Below are positions 8,224 through 16,480 of a stretch of DNA of 64,000 bases, one piece after another; positions within the stretch are counted from its first letter, which is position 1; every line of letters begins with the position of its first letter. The stretch lies in NCBI RefSeq assembly GCF_011065895.1, contig NZ_JAALCR010000001.1:310001-374000 (forward strand). Reading direction: 5' to 3'. This stretch comes from Paludisphaera rhizosphaerae. Lineage in GTDB: Bacteria > Planctomycetota > Planctomycetia > Isosphaerales > Isosphaeraceae. The position numbers and the translations under genes were made by a program. Below the pieces are notes generated by a model, which saw only the letters and a list, made by a program, of their open reading frames with translations, was not told the DNA's origin and did no database searches.

Positions 8224-9338
8224 TCGACGCGCCTCCGTATCTCCTGAGAGATCCCGAGTCGATCCCCAGTCCCTCGTTCCTGGTCTTTCGCGACCTCGTC
8301 GCGGGCAACCTCGACGCCATGATCAGGATCGCCGGCGGCGTCGATCGGCTGCGACCGCACGCCAAGACCCACAAGTCGGCCCGTGTGATCCAGATGGCCC
8401 TTGAGCGCGGGATCACGAAACACAAGTGCGCGACGATCGCCGAGGCCGAGATGCTCGCCGAGGCCGGCGCTCCGGACGTTCTTCTCGCCTACCCGCTCGT
8501 CGGCCCGAACGTCGGTCGCTTCGTCCGTCTCGCAGCCGCATTTCCTACCACCACCTTCCGCGCGGTGGTCGATGCGCCCGAGCACGTGCGGGCGCTTTCC
8601 GACGCGGCGGCGACCCTCGATCGCCCGATCCCAACCCTGATCGACCTCGACGTAGGCATGGGGCGCACTGGGATCGAGTCCGGAATCGGCGCCGAGGCGG
8701 TCTATCAGGAGATCGAGCGTAAGCCACACCTGGCGGCTGACGGCATCCACGCCTATGACGGTCACGTCTCGGAGAGCGATCCGGCGGTGCGGGCGCGCCG
8801 AGCCGAGGAAGTGCACGAGATCGTCGCCCAGTTCCGTGACCGGCTGAGCAGCCGAGGACTTCCCGTCCCCCGACTCGTGATTGGCGGGACGCCGGCGTTC
8901 CCGATGCACGCCGGCTTTGAAGCGCCCGGAGTGGAGTGCTCGCCGGGGACTGTGGTCTACCACGACTACAACTACAAGTCGCGTTACCCGGACCTGCCGT
9001 TCACCCCGGCCGCCCTGCTGCTGACGCGCGTGGTCAGCAGCCCCCGCGCGGGGCGCCTCTGCCTGGACCTCGGCCACAAGGCGGTCGCCGCGGACCCTGC
9101 GGGCTTACGGGCCTTCTTCCCCGCCCTGCCCGACGCGCGGCCCGTCGGCCACAGCGAGGAGCATCTCGTTCTGGAGACCCCGAACGCCGATCGTTTTCCG
9201 ATCGGAACGCCGCTGCTCGCGATCCCTGCGCACGTCTGCCCGACGTCGGCCCTACATCGCAGCGCCCACGTCGTGGTCGACGGTCGAGTCGTCGACGAAT
9301 GGGAGACCACCGCGCGAGACCGTCGACTGCGATTCTGA
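8220..9338 (+). CDS. DSD1-type PLP enzyme (D-serine dehydratase / D-threonine aldolase-like)
   Basis: A 372-residue fold-type III PLP protein: an alanine-racemase-like barrel followed by a C-terminal metal-binding domain. The PLP lysine is in RPHAKTHKS (about residues 42-50). The C-terminal PAHVCPT segment (His-x-Cys, about 338-344) is the zinc-binding signature of eukaryotic-type D-serine dehydratases. The enzyme would convert a D-hydroxy-amino acid to an oxo-acid plus ammonia, or to an aldehyde plus glycine. It overlaps the M20 gene by 4 bp; release of a D-amino acid followed by its degradation is a plausible but unproven pairing. Confidence 0.87.
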   Translation: MIDAPPYLLRDPESIPSPSFLVFRDLVAGNLDAMIRIAGGVDRLRPHAKTHKSARVIQMALERGITKHKCATIAEAEMLAEAGAPDVLLAYPLVGPNVGRFVRLAAAFPTTTFRAVVDAPEHVRALSDAAATLDRPIPTLIDLDVGMGRTGIESGIGAEAVYQEIERKPHLAADGIHAYDGHVSESDPAVRARRAEEVHEIVAQFRDRLSSRGLPVPRLVIGGTPAFPMHAGFEAPGVECSPGTVVYHDYNYKSRYPDLPFTPAALLLTRVVSSPRAGRLCLDLGHKAVAADPAGLRAFFPALPDARPVGHSEEHLVLETPNADRFPIGTPLLAIPAHVCPTSALHRSAHVVVDGRVVDEWETTARDRRLRF

Positions 9339-9342
9339 TTCG

Positions 9343-9651
9343 TCAATCCTCGACGCGAACGTGCCGCACGTGGTTGTTCGCGAGCCACGACAGCATAGCG
9401 TCTTGCTCGTCGGTCAGCTCGACCTCGGCGGCCTTCTCGGTGTCCAACGGAGAGATCAGATAGAAGACGCCGTCCATCAGCCAGCGCGTGACTTCCTTAC
9501 GGTCGAACCAGAATTCCCCCTCGTTGAGCTCCGGCATTTCCGGCGCGTCGGGACCGGCCTGGAAGTAGACGAGCTGTGCGCGGAGCCGATCCGAGAGAGG
9601 ATAGGGAGCCAGCGTGGGATGATCGAGGGCGACCAGTCGCGATTGAGCCAT
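9343..9651 (-). CDS. hypothetical protein, 102 aa
   Basis: No family was recognised. It is an acidic protein with a Trp-rich centre (EFWFDRKEVTRWLMDGVFYLI) and an Asp/Glu-rich C-terminus; there is no signal peptide or membrane helix. The ATG at 9651 is chosen because the longer frame to 9756 adds poorly structured sequence. It is convergent with the DSD1-type gene, with stop codons only 4 bp apart. Confidence 0.6.
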   Translation of the reverse strand: MAQSRLVALDHPTLAPYPLSDRLRAQLVYFQAGPDAPEMPELNEGEFWFDRKEVTRWLMDGVFYLISPLDTEKAAEVELTDEQDAMLSWLANNHVRHVRVED

Positions 9652-9752
9652 CGTCGCTACTTCCAATCGTACAATTCGTGAACATCGGGGGTGTTGGTCC
9701 GCCCTGGAATCGGATGGACCGACCTGGATTGTCCAACGCCCCTGAGGGGTCG

Positions 9753-10373
9753 TCAAGCGAGCAAGGCAGACACCCGATGCGGTTGCCGAAAGGCGACGTA
9801 TTCGACTTCGGTGATCCTCCGGGCCGCATGAGGAAAGACCGAGTCGACCAAACCAAGCCGGGCGGCTTCGACTCGATCGCCTGCAACGACCGCCGAACTC
9901 TTGAGCAGGATGAGACGGCGGGCGCCAAGTCGTTCCGCGATCCGCGCGGCGATCGAATCAGACGTCGTCTGCCACGAGAGCGGCAATGGATCGTCGCCGC
10001 TCTCGTCGATCTCCTCCAGATAGCGTCTCGGTGCGAGGATCGGCTGTCGAGCGGTCCGCCAGGCGTCGGCGATCTGGGGGAGGTTGTCGACGACGACCGC
10101 GTCAGCGATCAGGTACGACAACGACGCAGCAGAGACGTCCATCGCCCGCAAGGCCAGGCGATGGCACGATCGCTCGCCCAGGCCGTGGACCACATCGAGC
10201 GCCCTCACCGCATCGGCGAACGGCCCCCCGCCAGCGATCAGAACGACTCGGTCCGGCCGGACGTCGTCGGACCTGAGAAACGCCTGCAGTCGCTCCGACA
10301 ACGCCGGCCAGTCGAAGAGGCTGCCGCCGACCTTGACGACGGTGATCGGCCGATCTTCAGCGGGCGTTGCCAT
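9753..10373 (-). CDS. mfnE: amino-acid-kinase-fold protein, MfnE-like (methanofuran biosynthesis)
   Basis: A 206-residue amino acid kinase-fold protein with an N-terminal VVKVGGSLFDW phosphate loop and VLIAGGGPFAD about 40 residues later. In methanogens MfnE is an (aminomethyl)furan-methyl-phosphate kinase of this superfamily, and homologues occur in the H4MPT gene clusters of methylotrophic bacteria. The assignment rests on fold plus context: the gene overlaps the 3' end of the MfnF-like gene by 17 bp and is last in the mfnD-mfnF-mfnE order. A generic uridylate/aspartate-kinase relative cannot be excluded from sequence alone. Confidence 0.65.
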   Translation of the reverse strand: MATPAEDRPITVVKVGGSLFDWPALSERLQAFLRSDDVRPDRVVLIAGGGPFADAVRALDVVHGLGERSCHRLALRAMDVSAASLSYLIADAVVVDNLPQIADAWRTARQPILAPRRYLEEIDESGDDPLPLSWQTTSDSIAARIAERLGARRLILLKSSAVVAGDRVEAARLGLVDSVFPHAARRITEVEYVAFRQPHRVSALLA

Positions 10374-11406
10374 GACTGCGCCCCCCGTCCCGCGCCAGGT
10401 CGATGAGAGCCCGCGCGCATGCAGCGTCCGACCCGTCCCGCCCCCACAAGTCGCCGATACTTCGGATCGTCCCGTGCGGGCCGACCAACGCCTCGGCCAC
10501 GCGTCGCGCCAGGAATTCTCCCGACCCGGAAATCACAGCGGTCCTGGGTTCTCCAATCGTCGACGCGCAGGCTCGTCTCGCGGCAGCCGCCAGTCGGTCT
10601 CGCAGCGCGTCGTCGGCCGCCTGCGCCAGGGCCTCCACGTCGTCCGTCGAGCAGGAATCGCGATCGGCGCAGACCATCCTAGCCAGTCGTTCCAGGGCAC
10701 GCTCTCGGGTGGCTGGGCGACCGTCGGCCGTCGATGAGTCCGACGGATCTGATGGAAGGTCGCCGAGGACCGTGTACACGTCGCGCGTGGTCGCGAAGAA
10801 TTCGGCCGCCAGCCCGGTCGTCACCCCCTGAAACGGCAGTTCGACGGCCAGGGCGCAGACAGGCGTGCGTCCGACTCCGGCGTAAACCAACTCGCCGTTC
10901 GCGAGACGCTGGGCGTCGGTCCTCCCCCGCGCGGCGACTCTCCCGGCCGCAAGCGGAATCAAGTCGGCGGTCGTCGAGCCGATATCGATCAAGATCGCGG
11001 GCTCTTCGCCGGCAACCTGAGCCGCGATGCTCGCCAGAGCCAGCCAGTTCGAGGCGGCGGCGACGAGCGGAGTCGAACGGATCGATGCTTCGTCATGGAG
11101 TCGACCGTCCGTCCCCCAGAACAGGACGGGATGACCCGGCAAGGCCTTGAGGAGAGCCTGGACGATGTGGAGAACGCCGTCGCGCTTGGTCTCGAAGCAA
11201 TCGCAAAGCTCAGCGGTCATCGTTGCCGCCACACGATCAAACTCCGGAAGTTTCGAGATCAGAGCGGCGATCGCCGAGCTGAGATTCTCGGGCTCCTTCC
11301 AGACCGGAAACGGCGACGACCGCACCTCTCCTCCGGAATGCGCCGCCTTGAGATTCGCGCCGCCGATATCGATCGCCAACCAGGAACAGCCGATTCCATC
11401 AGACAA
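10357..11406 (-). CDS. mfnF: H4MPT-linked C1-transfer protein, MfnF-like
   Basis: A 349-residue ASKHA-type protein (hydantoinase A-like fold) of the family annotated as H4MPT-linked C1 transfer pathway protein. It has the N-terminal phosphate-binding segment LAIDIGGANLKAA and a second one, ILIDIGSTTADLIPL, near residues 140-154. In Methanocaldococcus, MfnF joins the furan unit to gamma-glutamyl-tyramine during methanofuran synthesis. Finding it between MfnD- and MfnE-like genes strongly supports the same role. Glu/Asp/Thr in the DIGSTTAD loop are the likely nucleotide ligands. Confidence 0.72.
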   Translation of the reverse strand: MSDGIGCSWLAIDIGGANLKAAHSGGEVRSSPFPVWKEPENLSSAIAALISKLPEFDRVAATMTAELCDCFETKRDGVLHIVQALLKALPGHPVLFWGTDGRLHDEASIRSTPLVAAASNWLALASIAAQVAGEEPAILIDIGSTTADLIPLAAGRVAARGRTDAQRLANGELVYAGVGRTPVCALAVELPFQGVTTGLAAEFFATTRDVYTVLGDLPSDPSDSSTADGRPATRERALERLARMVCADRDSCSTDDVEALAQAADDALRDRLAAAARRACASTIGEPRTAVISGSGEFLARRVAEALVGPHGTIRSIGDLWGRDGSDAACARALIDLARDGGRSHGNAR

Positions 11407-11418
11407 CCTCCGGCCTCC

Positions 11419-12474
11419 TTACTTCCAGTCGTGATGTCGGGAGATTCGTCCGTCCGCGGAGAAATCGATGGGCCCAGTGGTCCGAAAGTCCGGACAGGCC
11501 TTCTCGATGCTCAGATGCCATTCGTAGTCGTCCTGGAAGCAAGGGAAGTCCCAGGCCTCGGCCAGCTTGCCAGGCGGAGCGGCGTGGAGGAACCCCACGA
11601 TCGATGTGGTGGGTCGGGGATTGAGCTCGAGGAAAACCGTTCGGCGTCGCTCAAAGTCGAAGATGAAATCCACCCCCACAAGCCCGCTCAAATCACGGAC
11701 CGCCTTCACGGCCCGCATGAGCAGGTCGGCATCGACGTATTCCTCGGCGGGGAGGCGACCGCCCAGGTAGTGGAACCGATTCTGAGTCTGCTCGATCCGC
11801 TGGTCGCCCACCGTGAGCAGGAAAGGCCCGGCGAGCGGATGAACCAGGAAAAGCGCGCTCATCGGCCGCCCGGGGATGTATTCCTGTATGAGGCGGCGTC
11901 CTTCCCGCCCCGGGAGTCGGTTGACCTCGTCTCTACTCTCGACGAGAAACGTGTCGATCGACCCAGCGCCGTCGATGGGCTTCACGACGGCAGGAAACGG
12001 CCACTCCTCTGGAGGGGCGGCCCCCGGTTCGAGGACCTTCGTCCTTGGCGTCTCCAGGCCCACCCTGCGGAACCTTCGGGTCATTGAGTCCTTGTCGGCA
12101 GCGAGCGCCACAGCGCCGGCGTCGGAGCCTAGATGCGAGCAGCCCGATTTCTCAAGCCGCCTCGTCAGCGCCTCCAGGACTCCGTCCGTTTCGGGTGCGA
12201 TCGGGACTGTATAATCGGCCTGTCTGGCCAGTGGGAACAGGTCGTCGATTGACCCGATGGCTACGGAATCCCAGGGGCCGTCGTCGGCTGAAACACGTGG
12301 ATCTCGGGTGACGATAACGCGATGTCCAGGGCTGGCGGCGGCGAACTCGGCCGCGAGCGCCCGACGCATCGCGGCTCCCTCAGCAGCCAACGACTCCGGC
12401 AATTCCTCGCCGATCATGCCGCCGCCCGTGATGTGCTCGTAGATCAGGATCGTGAGGGGGACGGGTTCCATCAT
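11419..12474 (-). CDS. mfnD: ATP-grasp ligase, MfnD-like (tyramine-glutamate ligase)
   Basis: A 351-residue ATP-grasp enzyme. The N-terminal ILIYEHITGGGM motif is characteristic of the MfnD-like group. The ATP-grasp core spans about residues 130-310, with lysine in AVVKPIDGAGSIDTF, RLIQEYIPGRPMS and the metal-binding FLELNPRPTTS. MfnD ligates glutamate to tyramine in methanofuran synthesis. The start codon (ATG at 12474, or the adjacent ATG at 12471) physically overlaps the start codon of the divergent HisA-like gene. It is the first gene of the mfnD-mfnF-mfnE unit. Confidence 0.72.
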   Translation of the reverse strand: MMEPVPLTILIYEHITGGGMIGEELPESLAAEGAAMRRALAAEFAAASPGHRVIVTRDPRVSADDGPWDSVAIGSIDDLFPLARQADYTVPIAPETDGVLEALTRRLEKSGCSHLGSDAGAVALAADKDSMTRRFRRVGLETPRTKVLEPGAAPPEEWPFPAVVKPIDGAGSIDTFLVESRDEVNRLPGREGRRLIQEYIPGRPMSALFLVHPLAGPFLLTVGDQRIEQTQNRFHYLGGRLPAEEYVDADLLMRAVKAVRDLSGLVGVDFIFDFERRRTVFLELNPRPTTSIVGFLHAAPPGKLAEAWDFPCFQDDYEWHLSIEKACPDFRTTGPIDFSADGRISRHHDWK

Positions 12475-13222
12475 GGCTTCGGATTTCCAACTCGTGCCCG
12501 TGCTCGACGTCTTGAACGGTCGTGCCGTTCTCGCCGTCGGCGGCGAACGCTCGCGCTATCGGCCTGTCCGCAGCATCTTACACGCCGGCTGTGATCCTCG
12601 GAATCTGGCCCAGGCGTTCCGCGACGAACTGAACGTCTCCACGGTCTATGTCGCCGATCTCGACTCGATCACACGTCGCGAACGCAACGGCTCGCTCTAC
12701 GATGACCTTCTCAGCTTCGACCTGGATGTCTGGATTGACCCCGGACTTCGGGACGCGAACGACCTGCGAGGTCTCCCCACAAGCGAGCGACTCCACCTCA
12801 TCGCCGGAATGGAATCACTGGCGTCTCCTCGTGCGCTCACTCAGATCCTCGATCAGACCGGACCCGATCGCCTGATCGTGAGCCTGGACCTGCGCCAGGG
12901 TCGGCCGATCCTGGCGAACCCGGAGGCGTGGGAGTGCGACGACGCCGCAGCGATTGCGTCCAGGATCATCGCGATCGGCGGCCGCCGTCTCATCCTGCTG
13001 GATCTCGCGCGAGTCGGACGAGGTTCGGGGACCGGGACGAACACCTTGTTCGCCGAGATCCACGCGGCCCATCCCGACATCGAGGTCGCCGTTGGAGGCG
13101 GCGTCGCGTCGATGGCGGATGTCCTGCAGTCCCGAGAAATCGGTGCGGCGGCGGTCCTGGTGGGCTCAGCCCTACACGACGGCCGGATCGGCCGCCAGGA
13201 GGTCCGGCTGCTCAGGGCCTGA
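12473..13222 (+). CDS. HisA-related TIM-barrel protein of the C1 cluster
   Basis: A 249-residue protein resembling the HisA/HisF half-barrel family (VPVLDVLNGRAV at the N-terminus, VSLDLRQGRPI in the middle, AVGGGVASMADV and AAVLVGSALHDGRI near the end for phosphate binding). A HisA-like protein is a recurrent member of H4MPT/MFR clusters and is thought to serve cofactor synthesis rather than histidine synthesis; its exact reaction is unknown. The start overlaps that of the divergent MfnD-like gene. Its stop abuts the stop of the convergent PTPS gene with no base between. Confidence 0.75.
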   Translation: MASDFQLVPVLDVLNGRAVLAVGGERSRYRPVRSILHAGCDPRNLAQAFRDELNVSTVYVADLDSITRRERNGSLYDDLLSFDLDVWIDPGLRDANDLRGLPTSERLHLIAGMESLASPRALTQILDQTGPDRLIVSLDLRQGRPILANPEAWECDDAAAIASRIIAIGGRRLILLDLARVGRGSGTGTNTLFAEIHAAHPDIEVAVGGGVASMADVLQSREIGAAAVLVGSALHDGRIGRQEVRLLRA

Positions 13223-13714
13223 CTAGGGGACCAACTCAACCTCGGCCGACTGGCCGAAGCACTCTTCGACCTCGACCCGAACCGCCTCGGGGTCAGCCCA
13301 TCCACGGGCCTTCATTTCCTTCAGAAGTCGCCTCGCTATGTAGTCCGCGAGCAGTTCGGAAGTGGTGTTGACGAGGGGAAGAACGACGCACTCCTCGGTT
13401 GGGAAGCTCCAGAAGCGGTCGCGGTAGCGAGCGACGGTATTGGAGCCCTCGACGGCGACTCGAATGAGGGGGCTGTCGGCGGGAAGGAGCATACGGTGGT
13501 CGAGTTCGTCGACGATCGCCCGGGTCATGTCTCGCAGGGCGATGAAGTCGACCACGTAGGCGTTGACGTCCAGAGGGCCGTCGACCTCGACGGCCACCCG
13601 ATAGTTGTGGCCGTGGATCCGCTCGCACGTGTCGCCGTCGAAAGTGATGAAATGGCCCGACGAGAAGACGAGGTAATCCTTGGTGACCCGGACCTTGAAA
13701 CGCGATGACGGCAC
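13223..13714 (-). CDS. 6-pyruvoyl-tetrahydropterin synthase/QueD-family protein
   Basis: A 163-residue PTPS/QueD homologue. It has the zinc-binding pattern with one His in FSSGHFITF (about 18-26) and two in RIHGHNYRV (about 32-40), and a DELDHRMLLP segment with the catalytic-type Asp-His near residue 72. Family members act on pterin intermediates. In bacterial H4MPT clusters a PTPS-like gene is a recurrent companion, so a role in the methanopterin branch is inferred. It is the last gene of the long fhc-mch operon and follows the CitG-like gene by 20 bp. It ends with TAG. Confidence 0.78.
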   Translation of the reverse strand: MPSSRFKVRVTKDYLVFSSGHFITFDGDTCERIHGHNYRVAVEVDGPLDVNAYVVDFIALRDMTRAIVDELDHRMLLPADSPLIRVAVEGSNTVARYRDRFWSFPTEECVVLPLVNTTSELLADYIARRLLKEMKARGWADPEAVRVEVEECFGQSAEVELVP

Positions 13715-13734
13715 GGCGGCTTCCTCGAACTCGA

Positions 13735-14622
13735 TTATGAGGCGGCAGGCCCGACCGCCCAGAAGGACGAGCCGGCGGCACGCGGAAGCTTGATTGTCCC
13801 GTCGCGGAGGGCGGCGAACAAGACCGCCGCCGTCAGGTCGGCCGTTGCTCCCGGATTGCGACGGTGGCCGTCCGACCGCAACCAGTCATCGAGATCCTGC
13901 AAGGCGGCGAAGGATCGCTCTCCCTCCGGCCAGCCGGAGGCAAGGACGCTGCGCGCTCGCGCCGAAGCCTCGTCGGCCGCGACTCGGCCCAGCTTTCGAG
14001 CGATCAGAGTGTCGGGATAGGTTGAGAGCAATTCGAGGTACGCGCCGATGATCGCCGTTTCGAGTGGTCGCTCAGCCCCCAGATGGCGACGGAGGGTCGG
14101 CAAACCCTCTCCCAGGATTTCCTGATAGCCGTTCGAATACTGCCTGGCGATGGCGTCGCGGTCGGCTGCGATCCGCATCGCGTCGAGCAGCGTGACCGTT
14201 GGTTCATCGGCGACATCCTGGTCGTCCGACCGCCCGAGCCCCCCCGGGTTCGCCAGCCGAATCGCCTCGTAAACGAGGCGGGCGTCGTCGATCGTCGTCG
14301 CGGCGAGAACGCGTGGGAGTCCAGCGGCCAGCTCTTCCTCGGCGGGGACTGCGGCCATGGGGGCGAGAAGGAGAATCATCCCGAGGTTCGCGTTCGTGGC
14401 CACGAGGTGCCTCGTTGCCTTCACCGCACCGAGAACAGCCGCGCCTATCCCCTCCGATCGGGCGCGGTCGAGCGGGGCCGCGATCGCGGAGGCGGCGAGG
14501 AGAAAGTCGAGATGGTCGAGATCCCGGAAGTCGGCGTCGCGATGGACGTTCCCCGGCTTCCGGGCCGAGACCTCCAGGAGGCAGGCCGTCTGCGCCATCA
14601 TGCCGGGCGACAGGTCGTTCAT
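13735..14622 (-). CDS. CitG-like (triphosphoribosyl-dephospho-CoA synthase family) protein
   Basis: A 295-residue all-helical protein of the CitG/MdcB family. The signature EVSARKPGNVHRDADF lies near residues 18-33 and a TNANLGMILLLAP segment near 95-107. In citrate lyase systems CitG makes the prosthetic-group precursor, but CitG-like genes also occur in H4MPT clusters of methylotrophs with no citrate lyase, which fits this context. It overlaps the upstream ATP-grasp gene by 4 bp. The biochemical step in cofactor synthesis is unknown. Confidence 0.78.
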   Translation of the reverse strand: MNDLSPGMMAQTACLLEVSARKPGNVHRDADFRDLDHLDFLLAASAIAAPLDRARSEGIGAAVLGAVKATRHLVATNANLGMILLLAPMAAVPAEEELAAGLPRVLAATTIDDARLVYEAIRLANPGGLGRSDDQDVADEPTVTLLDAMRIAADRDAIARQYSNGYQEILGEGLPTLRRHLGAERPLETAIIGAYLELLSTYPDTLIARKLGRVAADEASARARSVLASGWPEGERSFAALQDLDDWLRSDGHRRNPGATADLTAAVLFAALRDGTIKLPRAAGSSFWAVGPAAS

Positions 14623-15506
14623 CGGGCGGCCTCGCGAAGTGCAGCCAGGATTTCGGCGGCCACGTCGATCCCCGTAGCCCCGGCCAGGGCGCGCCAGCCT
14701 GGAACGGCGTTGACCTCGATCAGAAGCCGCGTTCCCGCGTCCACGTCCTCAATCAGGTCCACGCCGGCGAAGACCGCTCCGACAGCCTCGGCGGCGACGA
14801 CGGCCAACTGCGACGCCTCGGCGTCGGGCTCCCACGCTTCGGCTCGTCCGCCGATCGCGACGTTCGTGCGCCACTCGCCGTCGCAGGCGGTCCGCCGCAT
14901 GGCGGCCAAAACTCGGCCCTTCAGCACGAATAAGCGAAGATCGTGGCCGGGGTGTCGGATCCAGCGCTGGAGGTAGATCGCCGCACCCATCCGTTCGATC
15001 GTATGGAAGCATCGCCAGGCCATTTCGCGATGCTCAACGCGCATCAGTCCCCGCCCTTCCGAGCCGAAGAGAGGCTTGACCACGACGTCGCCGCCGAGGG
15101 CCTCGAAGGCCGCGATCGCCTCCTCCGCCGTCTGGCCGACCCACGTTGCGGGGACCGGAAGCCCGCGCCTCTCCAGCAGGCTGAGAGTAAGGTACTTGTC
15201 GACGGCCGCCTCGACGGCTCGCGGAGGGTTCCAGACGGGTACGCCTGCCGCCGTCAATCGGTGAAGCGCGTCCATGCGAAAGACGACCTGCTCCAGCGTC
15301 CCCGGCGGCATCATTCGAACCAGCACGCCGTCCATGTCGTCGAGACAGATCCCTCCCGCCTTGACCGCAGACCCGGCGAAACCGATCGACGCATTGACGT
15401 CCGCGAACGGCAGCGCACGCAGTTGGACGCGCTGCGCATCCGCTGCCCGTAGCAGGTCCTCGACGTGCCAACCGTAACCGGAGACCAGGGCTGCAAAGGT
15501 AGGCAT
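14619..15506 (-). CDS. RimK/MptN-like ATP-grasp ligase
   Basis: A 295-residue ATP-grasp ligase of the RimK type. The ATP lysines are in VDKYLTLSLLE and VVVKPLFGSEGRGLM, and the metal ligands in GVDLIED and LLIEVNAVPGW. MptN/CofF-type enzymes add glutamate to tetrahydromethanopterin or F420, and RimK-like genes are regular members of bacterial H4MPT clusters; a glutamylation role is therefore inferred. The ATG at 15506 was chosen because the frame upstream of it (to 15791) runs antisense-like through mch and is low-complexity. It lies 10 bp after mch. Confidence 0.8.
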   Translation of the reverse strand: MPTFAALVSGYGWHVEDLLRAADAQRVQLRALPFADVNASIGFAGSAVKAGGICLDDMDGVLVRMMPPGTLEQVVFRMDALHRLTAAGVPVWNPPRAVEAAVDKYLTLSLLERRGLPVPATWVGQTAEEAIAAFEALGGDVVVKPLFGSEGRGLMRVEHREMAWRCFHTIERMGAAIYLQRWIRHPGHDLRLFVLKGRVLAAMRRTACDGEWRTNVAIGGRAEAWEPDAEASQLAVVAAEAVGAVFAGVDLIEDVDAGTRLLIEVNAVPGWRALAGATGIDVAAEILAALREAAR

Positions 15507-15516
15507 GGGGCGTCGA

Positions 15517-16470
15517 TCAGCCCCAGAACGATTGCGCGACGATCTCGGGCTTCGGAGCCCCGAAGACCTGCGTGCGTCCCGTCTGAATGTTCTGGAAGAC
15601 GACCTCGGCCGGACTGAAGAGGTGCGGATCCACGGCGTAGAAATCGTTGTTGTAGCGGGCGAAGATCGCGGCGAACGGTTCGCCGAAGTCCCGCGAGGCT
15701 GACGAGGGGACGCCAGGCCCAACGCTCTGGAGCGACTCGTCGTCGCCGGTGACGTGAAGGATGACGCGAGCCCCGTAAAGGATGGCGTCATTCGTCCGGC
15801 CGATGGCCGCCAGATCGTCGCGGGCGACGGGCGGCATGGGGGCCGACCCCTGGGCCGAGACGACCCGCGACAGGTCGAACCTCAACTCCGCCAGCTTGTG
15901 CAGAGCCGTCTCGATCGAGCGGGCGACGATCTGGAGTCCACCCGCGAGGCTCGCCGTTGGTGCGGCCAGGAGCGTCACGTTATAGGGTTCGACGCCGCAC
16001 TCCTTGGCGATCTTCGCCACGATCTCGGGCGGCGGGGCCTTTCGCGTCTCCAGCACGCCCACGATCGTGTCGGAAAGCTCGCGGCAACCGATCGTCTCGA
16101 AGATCGGCTCGCCTGCGCGCACGGCTCGCATCGGGCCGGAGCCCATCGCGAAGAACTTCCCCTCTGACAGAGCCCAACCGGCGTACTGGCTCGCCAGGCA
16201 GGCGTGGACGGGGTGGTCGGTCCAAATCTGGACCACCGGCGTGGCGCGGCCGGCGGCCTCACCCATGACGATTGAGACGTCCGCCAGGCCGCCAAGGCAG
16301 ACCCGCGCCAGGTCGAGTCCAGCCTGAAGTCCACCCTGGCTCTTGATCCCGCAATCGATGAAGAGACCGCCGCCGTCGATCTCGTGGGCGGCGATCCGGC
16401 GCTCGTCGGCGCCGGCCCTCATCGTCTCGACGATCTTCGCGGCGCGGGCGTTGAGGTTGAGGGGGAGCAT
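15517..16470 (-). CDS. mch: methenyl-tetrahydromethanopterin cyclohydrolase
   Basis: A 317-residue Mch that interconverts methenyl- and 5-formyl-H4MPT in the cytoplasmic formaldehyde-oxidation pathway. The full-length family layout is present: N-terminal NLNARAAKIVE, GGLFIDCGIKSQGG near residue 33, TDHPVHACLASQYAGW near 84, ARYNNDFYAVDPHLFSPAEV near 270. It lies between fhcC and the ATP-grasp gene in the same operon, 10 bp from each neighbour. Confidence 0.93.
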   Translation of the reverse strand: MLPLNLNARAAKIVETMRAGADERRIAAHEIDGGGLFIDCGIKSQGGLQAGLDLARVCLGGLADVSIVMGEAAGRATPVVQIWTDHPVHACLASQYAGWALSEGKFFAMGSGPMRAVRAGEPIFETIGCRELSDTIVGVLETRKAPPPEIVAKIAKECGVEPYNVTLLAAPTASLAGGLQIVARSIETALHKLAELRFDLSRVVSAQGSAPMPPVARDDLAAIGRTNDAILYGARVILHVTGDDESLQSVGPGVPSSASRDFGEPFAAIFARYNNDFYAVDPHLFSPAEVVFQNIQTGRTQVFGAPKPEIVAQSFWG

Positions 16471-16480
16471 CGGGAGGGTC

